In this document: positions 21,340 to 30,895 of the stretch, piece by piece
How the letters are laid out: every line of letters starts with the position of its first letter
How positions within the stretch are numbered: the first letter of the stretch is position 1
Assembly: GCA_013176395.1 (NCBI GenBank)
Contig: JABMLP010000002.1
Location: forward strand, 248,001-312,000
Reading direction: 5' to 3'
DNA: 64,000 bases
DNA from: Venturia oleaginea
Lineage: Eukaryota; Ascomycota; Dothideomycetes; Venturiales; Venturiaceae
Position numbers and translations under genes: made by a program
The notes under the pieces: model-generated
Told to the model about the DNA's origin: nothing
Seen by the model: the letters and a program-made list of their open reading frames with translations, nothing else
Databases searched by the model: none

Positions 21340-22551
21340 CTATTTGGCGACCTTGAGAGGGTCGGTCTCCGCCTTAGGCCTTGAAGCCTTCTTCGGACAA
21401 GCGGTGGCGGGGTGGTTTTGCTTGCAAGTGGTACAGACATGGGAGCGCTTGCACGACTCACCCCATGTACATGCTCCTCTGTTATAGCTAAGGCAGGTCT
21501 CGTTTTTGAGGGACGAGTCGCTGCGCTTTCGCTTCTCAGAGCTCTTCGAAGCTGTACGAGCAGCTGCCGACTGAAGCTTTGCCATTAATTGTTGAGCCTC
21601 GAGATGAGCCTTCGACGTAAGTGGATTGCAGAAGCGATCCTGAAAGGCATAGCTGAGGTTCCAGTGGCTCGCCGTCGTAATACCGCGCTGGATTACTTCG
21701 GCGTGGAATGTGAAGACCAAGAGGCGCACGGAGGCCCAGTCGTAGTGTAGGCACAAAGCCTCGGCCTTGGCGCGAAAGGTATTGATGGCTTCGTACGTTG
21801 CAGCGCTCAAAGTAGGGAAGAGAATATAGAGGAGGCTAACGTAGTAGGTGAATGCCTCGAGCCAGAAGCGTGGTGCTGGATAGTCCTCGTACGATGCTGT
21901 TGCTTTGATTTTGACGAGATTCGCCGTGCCAGTAGAGACGTCGAACCGGAAACGATCTTCTCCCGGAGATGCAGATGGTACCGGGTCCGTCAAGCGTAAA
22001 CGTACGAGGTTTATTGGCTCAAAAGTGCCATTCTTGACGCTCTCCGCAAGGTGAATGGGTAGGGCAGGGAAACGCATACGAAGTGTCGAAACCAGCTGGT
22101 TATCGAGGGACTTACCCGTACTGTTATCCGGCTCAGTCGCCCCCGGACGACTGGTGCCATGCGGTAGTTCGAGTAAAGAGCCCTCCCTAATTTTCGCAAG
22201 GCGCGCCGCCGCTTCTTCGCGTTTGACCTGCATCTGGAGGTCGTGCTCCTCCTTTTCGCGGTCCATCCTTAGCCTGTGAGCCTCTACGGCGCGAGCCTCA
22301 GCGGCCTGGGCATTGTTGATCGCGACCTGTTCGAGGGTCAGAGCTAGAGGCGGTGCCCGTGGCGGGGCTAACGTGGGCTGAGGTTGAGTAGGTGTCATCC
22401 CGCCGCCAATGGGTGTAAGAGACCGTGAAGATGACCTCTGGGTCCCGAAGACAATAGAGGGGGATCGGGTACGAGAGGAGCGAGTAGAGTGACCCGGTGG
22501 TAGGGATAAGTTGATAGGAACCGACGCGGTGATATCCTTCTTCGGAGGCAT
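21340..22551 (-). CDS. Gag-like ORF of the DIRS-order element
   Basis: 403 aa from the ATG at 22551. The order is a Pro/Ser/Thr-rich N-terminus, a charged coiled-coil stretch (about 75-120, rich in E/R/A), a helical core around 200-320, a basic Lys/Ser-rich stretch, and a C-terminal Cys/His cluster (about 355-392). The cluster combines C-x8-C-x6-C-x3-H with C-x2-C-x4-H-x4-C. Such zinc-binding tails in Gag bind nucleic acid. The stop is UAG followed by CAG CCA, and the RT frame follows in phase. The 265-bp interval between A1 and the ATG is the leader. Confidence 0.85.
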   Translation of the reverse strand: MPPKKDITASVPINLSLPPGHSTRSSRTRSPSIVFGTQRSSSRSLTPIGGGMTPTQPQPTLAPPRAPPLALTLEQVAINNAQAAEARAVEAHRLRMDREKEEHDLQMQVKREEAAARLAKIREGSLLELPHGTSRPGATEPDNSTGKSLDNQLVSTLRMRFPALPIHLAESVKNGTFEPINLVRLRLTDPVPSASPGEDRFRFDVSTGTANLVKIKATASYEDYPAPRFWLEAFTYYVSLLYILFPTLSAATYEAINTFRAKAEALCLHYDWASVRLLVFTFHAEVIQRGITTASHWNLSYAFQDRFCNPLTSKAHLEAQQLMAKLQSAAARTASKSSEKRKRSDSSLKNETCLSYNRGACTWGESCKRSHVCTTCKQNHPATACPKKASRPKAETDPLKVAK

Positions 22552-22816
22552 AAAGAAAGCGGTATAACTATTTAAAATCGTTAGCAGGTCAGCTCTGTTA
22601 ATAAGTACAGAGCCCTAGAGATGCCAAGGAGCTCTTTGGAAGGGATTTCTGATGCTGGTGCAATATAACGATGCCCAAGACGTCGTCGAGGCCAGCGGTG
22701 TACTTGAAAAGTCTGTCGAGAAGCGGTGAACGGCTAAGCGCGGCGCGCGCAGCGGCGGGAAAGACTCGTAGGACGATAAGGAGAATATCGGGATGAAGGA
22801 CGAGTCCTACAACAAC

Positions 22817-22933
22817 AATCTAGATACAAGACGAGCCTCAGAGGGCTCAGAAGTCGTGCGATATGCGAGATCGCCATGTTGTTGTTGTCGCTTGGTCGGA
22901 CGAGGCCCTTGCTCCACCAGATAGACACTAGCA
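22817..22933 (-). repeat. left split direct repeat A1
   Basis: This 117-bp sequence matches A2 at 16897-17013 (constant offset 5920). It forms the 5' end of the element in its transcriptional orientation and is directly followed outward by the interrupted DNA element. Confidence 0.9.
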
Positions 22934-23133
22934 AGATTGACTTTGATTACAGCAGCGACTCTATGCAATGAATGGCTGAACCTTTTGGCCTCAAACATAT
23001 AATCAGTGACTATCGCATACAATTAATGACTAAAACATACACGAATTTGTCTTCATGCTAAATGATGGTGCTAGTCATTGCGTGTATGTGCTGGTCCGAA
23101 AAATCGATGATTGTGGGTGTACAGTCATTAGCC

Positions 23134-26100
23134 GGTTGTGTTATTCTCCACGAATTCGAAAGAGTGATATGTCAAATAAACTCATTTCATTCTGTCCTCA
23201 TTTGTACTAGCTCAAATACGAGTCTCTCAATTGTATAAATATGCGGATAGCCCACACATCATTTCAGACTTCAGTCTGCTTCATCTATCTTTTGACATAA
23301 TACTCACCTGCAACCATGCGAAGATATTTCGCGTTTATCTTTTCCTTACGACTTCCAGCTCCCCTATTAGAGATTCGGGGATATCGATACCATCATTACT
23401 ATTTGAAGATCAGCTTCATCACTGCAAAGATGATAAGTCGTACCCACCTCAATCCATGCACCGAGGCCGAGCTTCCTCGAGCCTCGTCAACAATAGTTCT
23501 TTTTCGAGCTCATCGTATCATTACACAGCGCGGCACCCTTGTCCTGACCGCCTAGCGCTTTAGCTTGTTGCCCTTGTAGCTATGGACAGAGGGTCTGTTT
23601 TATTGTCAGCAAGGTTTAATCAATAATCGATCATCCCTTAGACTTACGGTACATGTCTACGAATCGAACCGGATACCGACAACTAAGCCGTGAGCAACCA
23701 CCTCAAACCATCCCACACGGGCATTATGAAACTCCTAGGATATAAAAAACCACCTGATCTCAAACGAAATAACGACAGCAGTACAACAAGCCCAAGGCAA
23801 GGAACATGACTCCGCCTTTGTCGTATAGACCACAAAAGCTCGAGAAAAGACAATATTCAGTATCCCCTCGTTCATATATTATTTACTTTCTGAATCCAAG
23901 CTCGTTTTCATCGTCCAATAGTTCCAATATTAAAGGAAATGGTGGTTATCAACATCTCTTTACTTGCTCTACCTCTCGTCCCCGTCCGTGGCTATCGAAA
24001 CCAGTAATGATCCCAGTCTCGTAAAGTCTAGCGTAGGCTTCCGCCTAGTAACACGCTGGGAACAACTGACAATTGACTACAAACCTAGCTTCATGCACAA
24101 GCTTGGTCCTTGCTCTTATTGAATATATAACTGGATAAGCAGGTACTCTTCATATCCAAATATTCTCTTACTATTGCCAACCGCGCCCAGCCATCCGTTA
24201 TTGCCTCTAATACGGACTAGCAAAGTGTAAAAGCTCATCACTCACCGCTTAAACGTAGGTAATAGAGAATCGGGAACAGAAAGATGCCTCCCATGATCCA
24301 CCATACTATGTAGTAATGTGAAAACGACCAACAACAGGATCTTATCCCCATCATCGTCCAGCGATTATTCAAATGATAACCATGATGATGATGCCAACCA
24401 CCAGTGAGTCCTAACCCAACTTATTGTCATTGCCCAACGGCTGGGAAACCAAAGTCACTACATCCTGCGTCGACTTCACCTACGACTCTTGAATAGTACA
24501 CAGTGACAATATGAGGTTTAGAATTGCATGTCCTTTCAATTAAGCTGGGAACCGCGAGGTACCAATACAGATGTGATTGCTTTGAAATCAAAAGAAGGGT
24601 ACATGATTTCGACGGCTGTATGCAACCGATATACACTTTGCGGCTAACTGAAACTGTGGTATCATTCAACAACGACGTTAGAAATATACAAAGAGAACAG
24701 ACGAGGCCATAGTCCTCAATTGCTCTCTGCTATTCATTGCCGCCGATTTCTGCGCAGGAAGTCAGCTTTATAGTAAGAATCTCCCCTCACGCCCAAATCA
24801 CCACGGAATCCCTCATGAAACGGCAATCACCTCTAATCCCCCATAACAAACGATATAAAGCTCGCCAATTTTCAAAAATAGTAGTTGGTAAAATGAAACA
24901 AACAGGGTGAACGATGTATAGAGCAGTAAGTAGCCGATACTATCGAACCCAATTTAGCAAAAAAAAAAAACCCCCAGCTCCGGCATCAATGGCAGGACTT
25001 TTTCCTTTTGTTTACATTCTCTTGTAGTGTGTGAGGTACTTGATGATAATGATGATGATAATCAAAAGTAACGCCTTCCATCGAGAGGAATCTACCCGCA
25101 TCGGCTCAAACTACAATGTTAAAAGCAACACCAGACAACACACAAGCTTATCATGTGTTCGTAAGAAATTTGAATTTTCTGGTACTCGTCAAGGAGTGCA
25201 AGTCCAGATTTTTGATACCTGAAATCCTGTCCTCAGCATGTTCAGCCACACCCAAGAATCCATATTCAGGAACGTCGAGCGCTAATGGATAGGTATAAAA
25301 CCTTCTTCACTTCAACGCGGATAGCATCAAAAGTCTTTAATCAAACCTCCTCAGCAAGACCGCGCGTGTATGACCTAGACGGCTTAAGTGCAATCATTGA
25401 TATCAAAAAAAGACCTACCCAAAATCGGCTCCAGGCTATTCGAGCTCTTGGTTTCGTTTCGTCAGCACTGTCGATGTGATGATCTCCATCATCAATGGAA
25501 CCTGCCAATCATCTCATCTCCCTTTCCCTCACTTACTGCAGACTTGCTCGCTGACAATTTTCAAATCTGCTGCACACGAGTCCCCTATTTAGCCCATGAG
25601 GTCCAAGATACAATAACTTCCCGTGAATGTGAGAAGGTTTAGTCCAATTTCAGTCTGTCTCTTGATTAGTGTTACAATAGCCGCTATATATAGATATAGA
25701 AGGTATCTGTCTGAATATAGTGACGAGGGATGACTTTTATAGCTCTCTTGAGGCCCAACCGCTCCGGTCTGTCAGTATGTCTGATAACCAAAGACACTAC
25801 TGTCGTCATCATCATAAATTCAAAATCAATATCGATGGTTTGCTGGGAAAGAATCAAATCAAGTAGTCAGGATTTGGAGGGATCGAGTTCACAATTGGGG
25901 TCCGTTCCTTGACTTGTAGCCTCGAAGGTTCAAAGCGATGGAAAGGGACATGAGCCGACGACGCGCTGTGATAGGTTTAGAGTAGTGAGAGCACCTGAAT
26001 GTTAAAGCGTCAGATCAAACTTCGCCGCGCTTCTATTCGCTGTGTCTATTACCGATCGGAATGGTATGTAGTATATTCTACATACCTTCCGCCCATCTGA

Positions 26101-26201
26101 ATTTTGTGAAGATATTCATGTTTTCCAAGCGCCTCGCAATGCCAATATCCATAAATGCCGCTTCCAGATCTCAAATTGTGACCGGCTTTCCAAGGCCATT
26201 G
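23134..26201. other. 3.1-kb intergenic region, no gene recognised
   Basis: Only short, unconserved ORFs occur. There are TATA-like boxes at about 23234, 23743, 24853 and 25292, small GAT trinucleotide tracts near 24380 and 25045, and an A10C5 run near 24960. No transposon termini or RNA genes are evident. Confidence 0.35.
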
Positions 26202-27429
26202 TCAACGCGCTGGTGTAGATGCGCCCGTCATTGACGTTCCCACTCCACTCGCACCAGCATCTCCGAGCTTCTTCTTTTTCTTCTTAGGCCTTTGTATCGT
26301 TGCAGGTATAACATTGTAATTCGCTGGCAAGGAGAGCTGGGTACCGCAGGTGAGGCAATTGTTATCGATGAGGACTGTCGGGTTGCAGAAGACTATCGCG
26401 ATTGTTATTACGTTATCAATCACAGGTGGAAGAAGGGAGAGATATACTTGACAAGCAAACACTGCAAACATAGCCCAAGTCAATCACATTCCGGTGACAA
26501 AAGCACGCAGCCCGGAAATCGACCTCACCCTTCCCCGGTCGCACCAGCAGTTGTCGAGCTGTCACGTCCGGTAGATACGCCATCATGAGGTATTGTAAGA
26601 ATCCAGCGCCTCCTTTCAGAGCCGCTGGGTCTGGATCCAGGTATATTCCACCCGTCGCGTCTGACGCTTGCTGTAGAAAAACGGTTGATCCCGATAGCTT
26701 CATGACATCCATTGGTATCTGTAATCTCTGTGCTGCGAATATGCCGTTCATGACCTGAATATACTGATCTGAAAGATCACTTGAGACGGAAAGGATTAGG
26801 ATGCGGGAGAGGAGGGAGGCACTGCTTTTCTTGTGAGGATCGTCCTTGGACTTGCCGATATTGACCATATGCGCCTCCAAGCCTGGCGGCCGCGAGAGTA
26901 TCGTCTGCTTATTGGTGTATGTAAGTGCCATAGTAAGAGCGCCTGCGATTTGTGTCGATTCCGTGTTCTCGAGATCTTCATCCTTGGTTGATTCCATGAG
27001 TTTCGTCAGATTGGAGCGGACTTGTTGTTCTACTGCCCAGAAGGGTCTGTATTTGTTTGCATCTCCAGCATCATGGGGGCTATCTGATCTGCCTTTGATG
27101 CAATTTTGAGAGCGTTTCGAGGGCGCGTTTGGGGTTGGATATAGCCACGAAGCTGTGTTGGTGTGAGATGCGATGACGGCTATCTGGTTCGCGTGGTTTA
27201 TGGCCAGGTGGGCGTTGATGAAGACGAGGAGTTTGGATATGGCGTTTGGGAGGGAGAGGGTAGAGGACAGCGCATTCCATGCCACCGGGTTCGTGTCGAG
27301 AACGACGGTGAGAAGTGAGGGTGGAGGACCTGATGAAAGCAATTAATTCCATATCTCTTCTTCTGTCCTCGGTATCTTCTCACCCTCATCAGCTTTGGCG
27401 TCACGCTGGGTGCCATCAATGTCATCCAT
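26202..27429 (-). CDS. TFB4: TFIIH core subunit Tfb4 (p34)
   Basis: Three exons: 27429-27384, 27329-26448 and 26392-26202 (introns of 54 and 55 nt), 372 aa (yeast Tfb4 is 338). The first exon supplies MDDIDGTQRDAKADE and the second starts GPPPSLLTVVLDTNPVAWN. A von Willebrand A-like domain spans about 17-290. A C-terminal C4-type zinc module follows (YVCSVCLSIFCNPT...CLTCGTQL, split by intron 2) and a basic Lys-rich tail. Tfb4 pairs with Ssl1 in the TFIIH core, needed for Pol II initiation and nucleotide excision repair. The second splice is strongly supported because it restores the CLSIFC motif. Transposon copy 3 ends only about 210 bp upstream of the start codon. Confidence 0.94.
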
Positions 27430-27639
27430 TGCACTACCTGAGCCTGTCTTTTACGGAGTAGTTGTTTCCGGCGAGCTTCCACTTTGTCGGCGTCATTCAC
27501 TCCCGAGGTTGTCGCTATCGGCGGCCTCCCGTCTTGAATAATCATTTGGCCGGAGATGCCGACTGTTGTAAGATACTAGACGTCTATTTATACGTACTAT
27601 TGGGAGCCCAACGCCTGTTGTCTTACGTAGCTTAGAATA

Positions 27640-28764
27640 ACGTGTTTCACCACTCACTTGGCCACTCCACTCACTTGGCCACCCCAACCACTAAATCTCA
27701 AGTCATCGTGCGATAAACCTCCCACCAATACAGCTTTTATTAAAATAATTCTAACAATACATTCTTTACGTATTTGGGCTTCGATTAATCTTATGACCTT
27801 GAATACCGCAGCCACTACATGTTGGTAATGCTCGCTGTCGTACGACGACTTCCTGATCTTGAACACTATCTCTAGAGCTATTTTCGCATCCCTCGACCAA
27901 GAACTGACCCTGTTGAGCTTGTAAAACGCCTCCATATGCAATATATCGTCTACGATACTGTTGCTTCTGTTTTCGTCGTTGGTTCTCTGTACGAAGCTTC
28001 CTATTCTCTTCTGCAAGTATTACTGCTGAATTCATTGCGACTTGATATCCTTTGATGAGTTGACCAATTGCTTGACTACTTGGGCTCTGAGATTGGCGAT
28101 GAAGAAGATTTCGGACGAGCTGAGCCTGCTGCTCAAGCTGAGCTATCGTACGAGGAGTTTCTGACGTCCACTGTGGCGCTACTCCATGGGGTGTACCTGG
28201 TGGTGAGGGCGTCTCTTCAACACGCTGAAACCACGCGTTGATTGTCGGTGGATCTTCGCATTTTGCACGCTGTGAATGGAATTTACGATTCCACTTCGTA
28301 CAAAGCTCCGGCTGAGCGTTGGTGAAGCGGGATACCCAGTTCTTCCCGACTAATGACGGTGGAGGATTTGTACCGCGTTTTTCGAGTAAAGCGTTTGCAA
28401 TTCGTCGTACGTCGATAATTTGGGGCGCAGATCCTCGTCGATCAAGGTCTAGGATCCACTGAACCAGAGCCTGCTCTTCATGTATTTGTATCTTTCTCTT
28501 TTGGTGGTTAGATTCGCTTCGTGGTTTACCACCTTGAAGACGAGACTGAAGTGTAGATCGAGGAATATCGTACGACGCTGAGATTTGACGTTGACTTAAA
28601 TTTGGATTCGTTTGAAAGCTCTGCTTGTCAAGAAGTAATCTAGCCTCTTTGCAAGCCGATCCGGGGGTTGGTGTTGACATTATCGCGATAATTGTACGAA
28701 GGGATTAGACTTTTTGGTTGGGTGGCCAAGTGAGTGGGGTGGCCAGGTGAATGGTGAAACACGT
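27640..28764 (-). mobile_element. pogo-like transposon copy 3, complete ends, DDE-less
   Basis: TA duplications sit at 27638-27639 and 28765-28766. About 50-bp TIRs start ACGTGTTTCACCA and each contains two copies of the iteron CACTCACTTGGCCA (one degenerate). The 1125-bp element is nearly filled by one intact ORF on the minus strand. It is a family separate from copies 1, 2 and 4, judged by iteron and protein. Confidence 0.88.
27766..28680 (-). CDS. DDE-less pogo-family DNA-binding protein with CCHC knuckle
   Basis: An intact 304-codon ORF, ATG at 28680. Residues 1-60 form a Psq-type HTH (LSQRQISASYDIPRSTLQSR). Residues 60-140 form a CENP-B-type HTH (ILDLDRRGSAPQIIDVRRIAN...KNWVSRF). After INAWFQRVEE (about 155) the sequence jumps to ETPSPPGTPHG, the proline-rich linker normally found C-terminal to the DDE domain. 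A coiled-coil segment and a CCHC-like knuckle (C-S-G-C-G-x4-H) near the end follow. The DDE catalytic domain of about 200 residues is missing, yet the frame is uninterrupted. It could bind the element ends without cutting, as short repressor proteins of other transposons do. That function is inference. Confidence 0.75.
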   Translation of the reverse strand: MSTPTPGSACKEARLLLDKQSFQTNPNLSQRQISASYDIPRSTLQSRLQGGKPRSESNHQKRKIQIHEEQALVQWILDLDRRGSAPQIIDVRRIANALLEKRGTNPPPSLVGKNWVSRFTNAQPELCTKWNRKFHSQRAKCEDPPTINAWFQRVEETPSPPGTPHGVAPQWTSETPRTIAQLEQQAQLVRNLLHRQSQSPSSQAIGQLIKGYQVAMNSAVILAEENRKLRTENQRRKQKQQYRRRYIAYGGVLQAQQGQFLVEGCENSSRDSVQDQEVVVRQRALPTCSGCGIQGHKINRSPNT

Positions 28765-28819
28765 TATGGGGCTTAACGCGTATGAATAAAAAGGGTATAG
28801 CTTACGACGGCGATATATA

Positions 28820-30226
28820 ACGTATTCCACCATCGAGCGGGTCAAAAAGGCTTGGCACGACCAACTTATGTTACGACTCTTCAATTTAATCGCTATCAAC
28901 AATAGATTCTAAGTCCGTCGTGCTGCTATCTGATTCAGAAGATATCTTGATATCTTTTTTACAAGTTCGCGCATTATGCCCAGCTGCGCCGCAGTTCCTA
29001 CAGCGCCGTTGAATTGGTCGGGCTGTTTCTTGACCACCACTACCACGAGCCTTCTTTGATCCCTGAGGCGCTATAGACGCCTCTGCAGCTACCTGCGCTG
29101 CTGCAGTCCCATACTCAATAGTACCACCTTGCTGGATCCACTTCCTTTTGCGCCATTTTCGGTTCGTTGTTACTGCTAATCGCTCTTCAAGCTCGCGGTT
29201 ACGCGCAACAAGCAGAGCGTTTTGGTGTAGCATCAATTCAGCGCCCTTAACAACCTGGGAAAAGCCTGCCTGCGCAGTAACTGGTGACCGAGTAAAAGAC
29301 TCGCTTACGAGCTTGGATTGGGATCCAAATTCATAAATATTACTTGGAGTCTTGGACTGCCACGGCGTTTCTGGGAGATGGGTTTCTGGCGGGGTTCGTA
29401 GCCGTACTTCAAGGCGATTCAACACCACCTGCGCGTCGATAGGGACTAGCCCTACTGCCTCAAAAGCCTTTTGACAGTTCTCTTTCGTAAACACGTCGAA
29501 GAACGCGTCTTTGAAGGCAGGGAGAAAGCATTCCTTGTTGATATGGTACACGCGTCGGCGTGCCAAGTCCCGGACGCGTTGGGAGTACTTGCGCTTCAAC
29601 GGCGAGAAGCAGACCACGTCAAGGGGCTGGAGTATATGCGACGAGTGCGATGGCATGCAGAGGGTTATAATCTTGTTTTCGAGGCAGTAGTCCTTGAAAT
29701 CCTGGCTGAGATGGCTCTCATGGCCGTCCAAAATAAGCAGCCTGTATCCTATCCTTAGCTCGATTGAAGGCCATCTTGAGCTTATCTGAGCGCGTTATGA
29801 ACCTCTCAGCCCAGTTTTTCCCTACTGGCTCTCCACCGCGTACACCCAGTAGTTTATCCGCCATATCTGCTACCTCACACAGCCGGGGCGCGAATCCTCG
29901 CGAATCGAGGTCGAGGATGTATTGGACGATTGTCTGCTCTTCAGTCGTAGTGAGCTTGTGTCGGGCGTTGCGAGTATCTAGGCGATACGTAATTCCGTTA
30001 TATCGCCTAGTTAATGTTGAAGGAGGTATATCAAACGCCTCAGCAGCGCGCCGGAGGCTTCGGAATTGGTGGGTATTGTAGGCAGAAAGGGCAAGCTGGA
30101 TTCTGCCTTCTCTGTTAGATGATTGCGCGTTTTGTTGTTGAGACATATTGTGTTGATAAGGGAGCAGCTGGTCTTGGCATAAACTGACCCGCTCGATGGG
30201 TTGACCCACTCGATGGTGGAATACGT
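28820..30226 (-). mobile_element. pogo-like transposon copy 4
   Basis: TA flanks at 28818-28819 and 30227-30228. Termini start ACGTATTCCACCATCGAG, with the iteron CATCGAGCGGGTCAA once on the left and twice (diverged) on the right. Length 1407 bp. It lies only 53 bp from copy 3. Confidence 0.85.
28886..30146 (-). pseudogene. pogo-like transposase with internal deletion and frameshift
   Basis: The ATG at 30146 starts MSQQQNAQSSNREGR, then both HTH domains as far as LKMAFNRAKDR. At about 29760 the frame breaks, and the sequence resumes in another frame at about 29750 in the middle of the DDE domain. The second catalytic Asp is present in LLILDGHESH at 29720-29740, followed by LQPLDVVCFSPLKR with the conserved C-terminal DDE part. 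A linker, coiled coil and CCHC knuckle (CRNCGAAGHNARTC) complete the C-terminus. Roughly 130-150 residues including the first catalytic Asp are missing between the parts. Confidence 0.82.
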
Positions 30227-30228
30227 TA

Positions 30229-30895
30229 TATGAGATTATTTCAACTACGGTATTTAAAGATATACTACCCGATTTCTCTACAAGTGATTAACCACTCTCA
30301 ATTATATTACGGTTGATTATCGGCTAAACAACGGTTAAAAAACCTTGTCCCGCCGCTCTGTATGTCGCCGACGCGTCGCAGTCTTTCCACCACGCATAGA
30401 TTTCGTAAGTCGTTCCAACCAACGTGTCTCCGTTCGAAAAAACATGAACGGGGTTTGGAGGCCGTCCTGAGGAAGAAGTAAGGAATCGTGCCTATATGCA
30501 TGATTTGAATGATCATTAATAGATGATGTAGAGAGAATGTTACCAACCTTTTCATGGCATTCCATGATATCTAGGCGTGCCAGGGAGGAGCCTTCATGAT
30601 TTTGAGAAGTATGCTCTATTTAAGGTGAGTATAGCGGCAGTTGATAAAAACAGGCAGATGTATGATAGATGTATAGCGGTTATTGTGAATACCATCTTCA
30701 GTATACCTCACGCATCAAACAAGCTACACAATATACCACCAAGAGAACACGCTACACCAAACAACCATACCGCATACTATACTTACAACCCACTCCAACC
30801 ATCCTTCCCCACAAAAATCCTCCACCCACCATCCTCAATCCAACAAAACACCACACCACAATCCCCTCACCAATCTCCTCATCCCCAAAACTTCA
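30229..30895. other. intergenic, downstream of ORC1
   Basis: No gene is recognised. The C-rich strand at 30770-30960 gives low-complexity Pro/Thr ORFs that are antisense to or just outside the ORC1 3' end and are not convincing. Confidence 0.4.

Larger units (their letters stand above)
16621..22933 (-). mobile_element. complete DIRS-order (Ngaro/PAT-type) tyrosine-recombinase retrotransposon
   Basis: In minus-strand order the element reads: A1 repeat (22933-22817), Gag, RT-RNase H, tandem array, tyrosine recombinase, B1 (17248-17014), A2 (17013-16897), a 41-bp spacer and B2 (16855-16621). A1-ORFs-B1-A2-B2 is the split-direct-repeat architecture known for PAT and Ngaro elements, which integrate through a circular intermediate using the tyrosine recombinase and leave no target duplication. 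No DAM-type methyltransferase is visible, which points to Ngaro-like rather than DIRS1-like. The RT has a frameshift, so the copy as sequenced is probably inactive, although its repeats are nearly identical (one mismatch in 235 bp of B), suggesting recent activity. Confidence 0.88.
15812..23133 (+). mobile_element. DNA element with 40-bp TIRs, split by a retrotransposon
   Basis: The 40-bp sequence at 15812-15851 (starting GGCTAATGACTGTACACCC) recurs perfectly in inverted orientation at 23094-23133. Between the TIRs, only about 1 kb belongs to this element (15852-16620 and 22934-23093). The rest is a retrotransposon inserted later. The left part encodes a degenerate FAR1/FLYWCH-like segment as found at the N-terminus of Mutator-like transposases. 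The catalytic domain is absent, so this copy is non-autonomous. No target-site duplication is evident in the immediate flanks (TTTGCTAAT versus GGTTGTGTT). The superfamily call is therefore tentative. Confidence 0.6.

Noticed and set aside
23645..23700. Possible tRNA on the minus strand (B-box-like GGTTCGATTCG)
   Set aside because: No matching A box, acceptor stem or anticodon stem can be folded around it.
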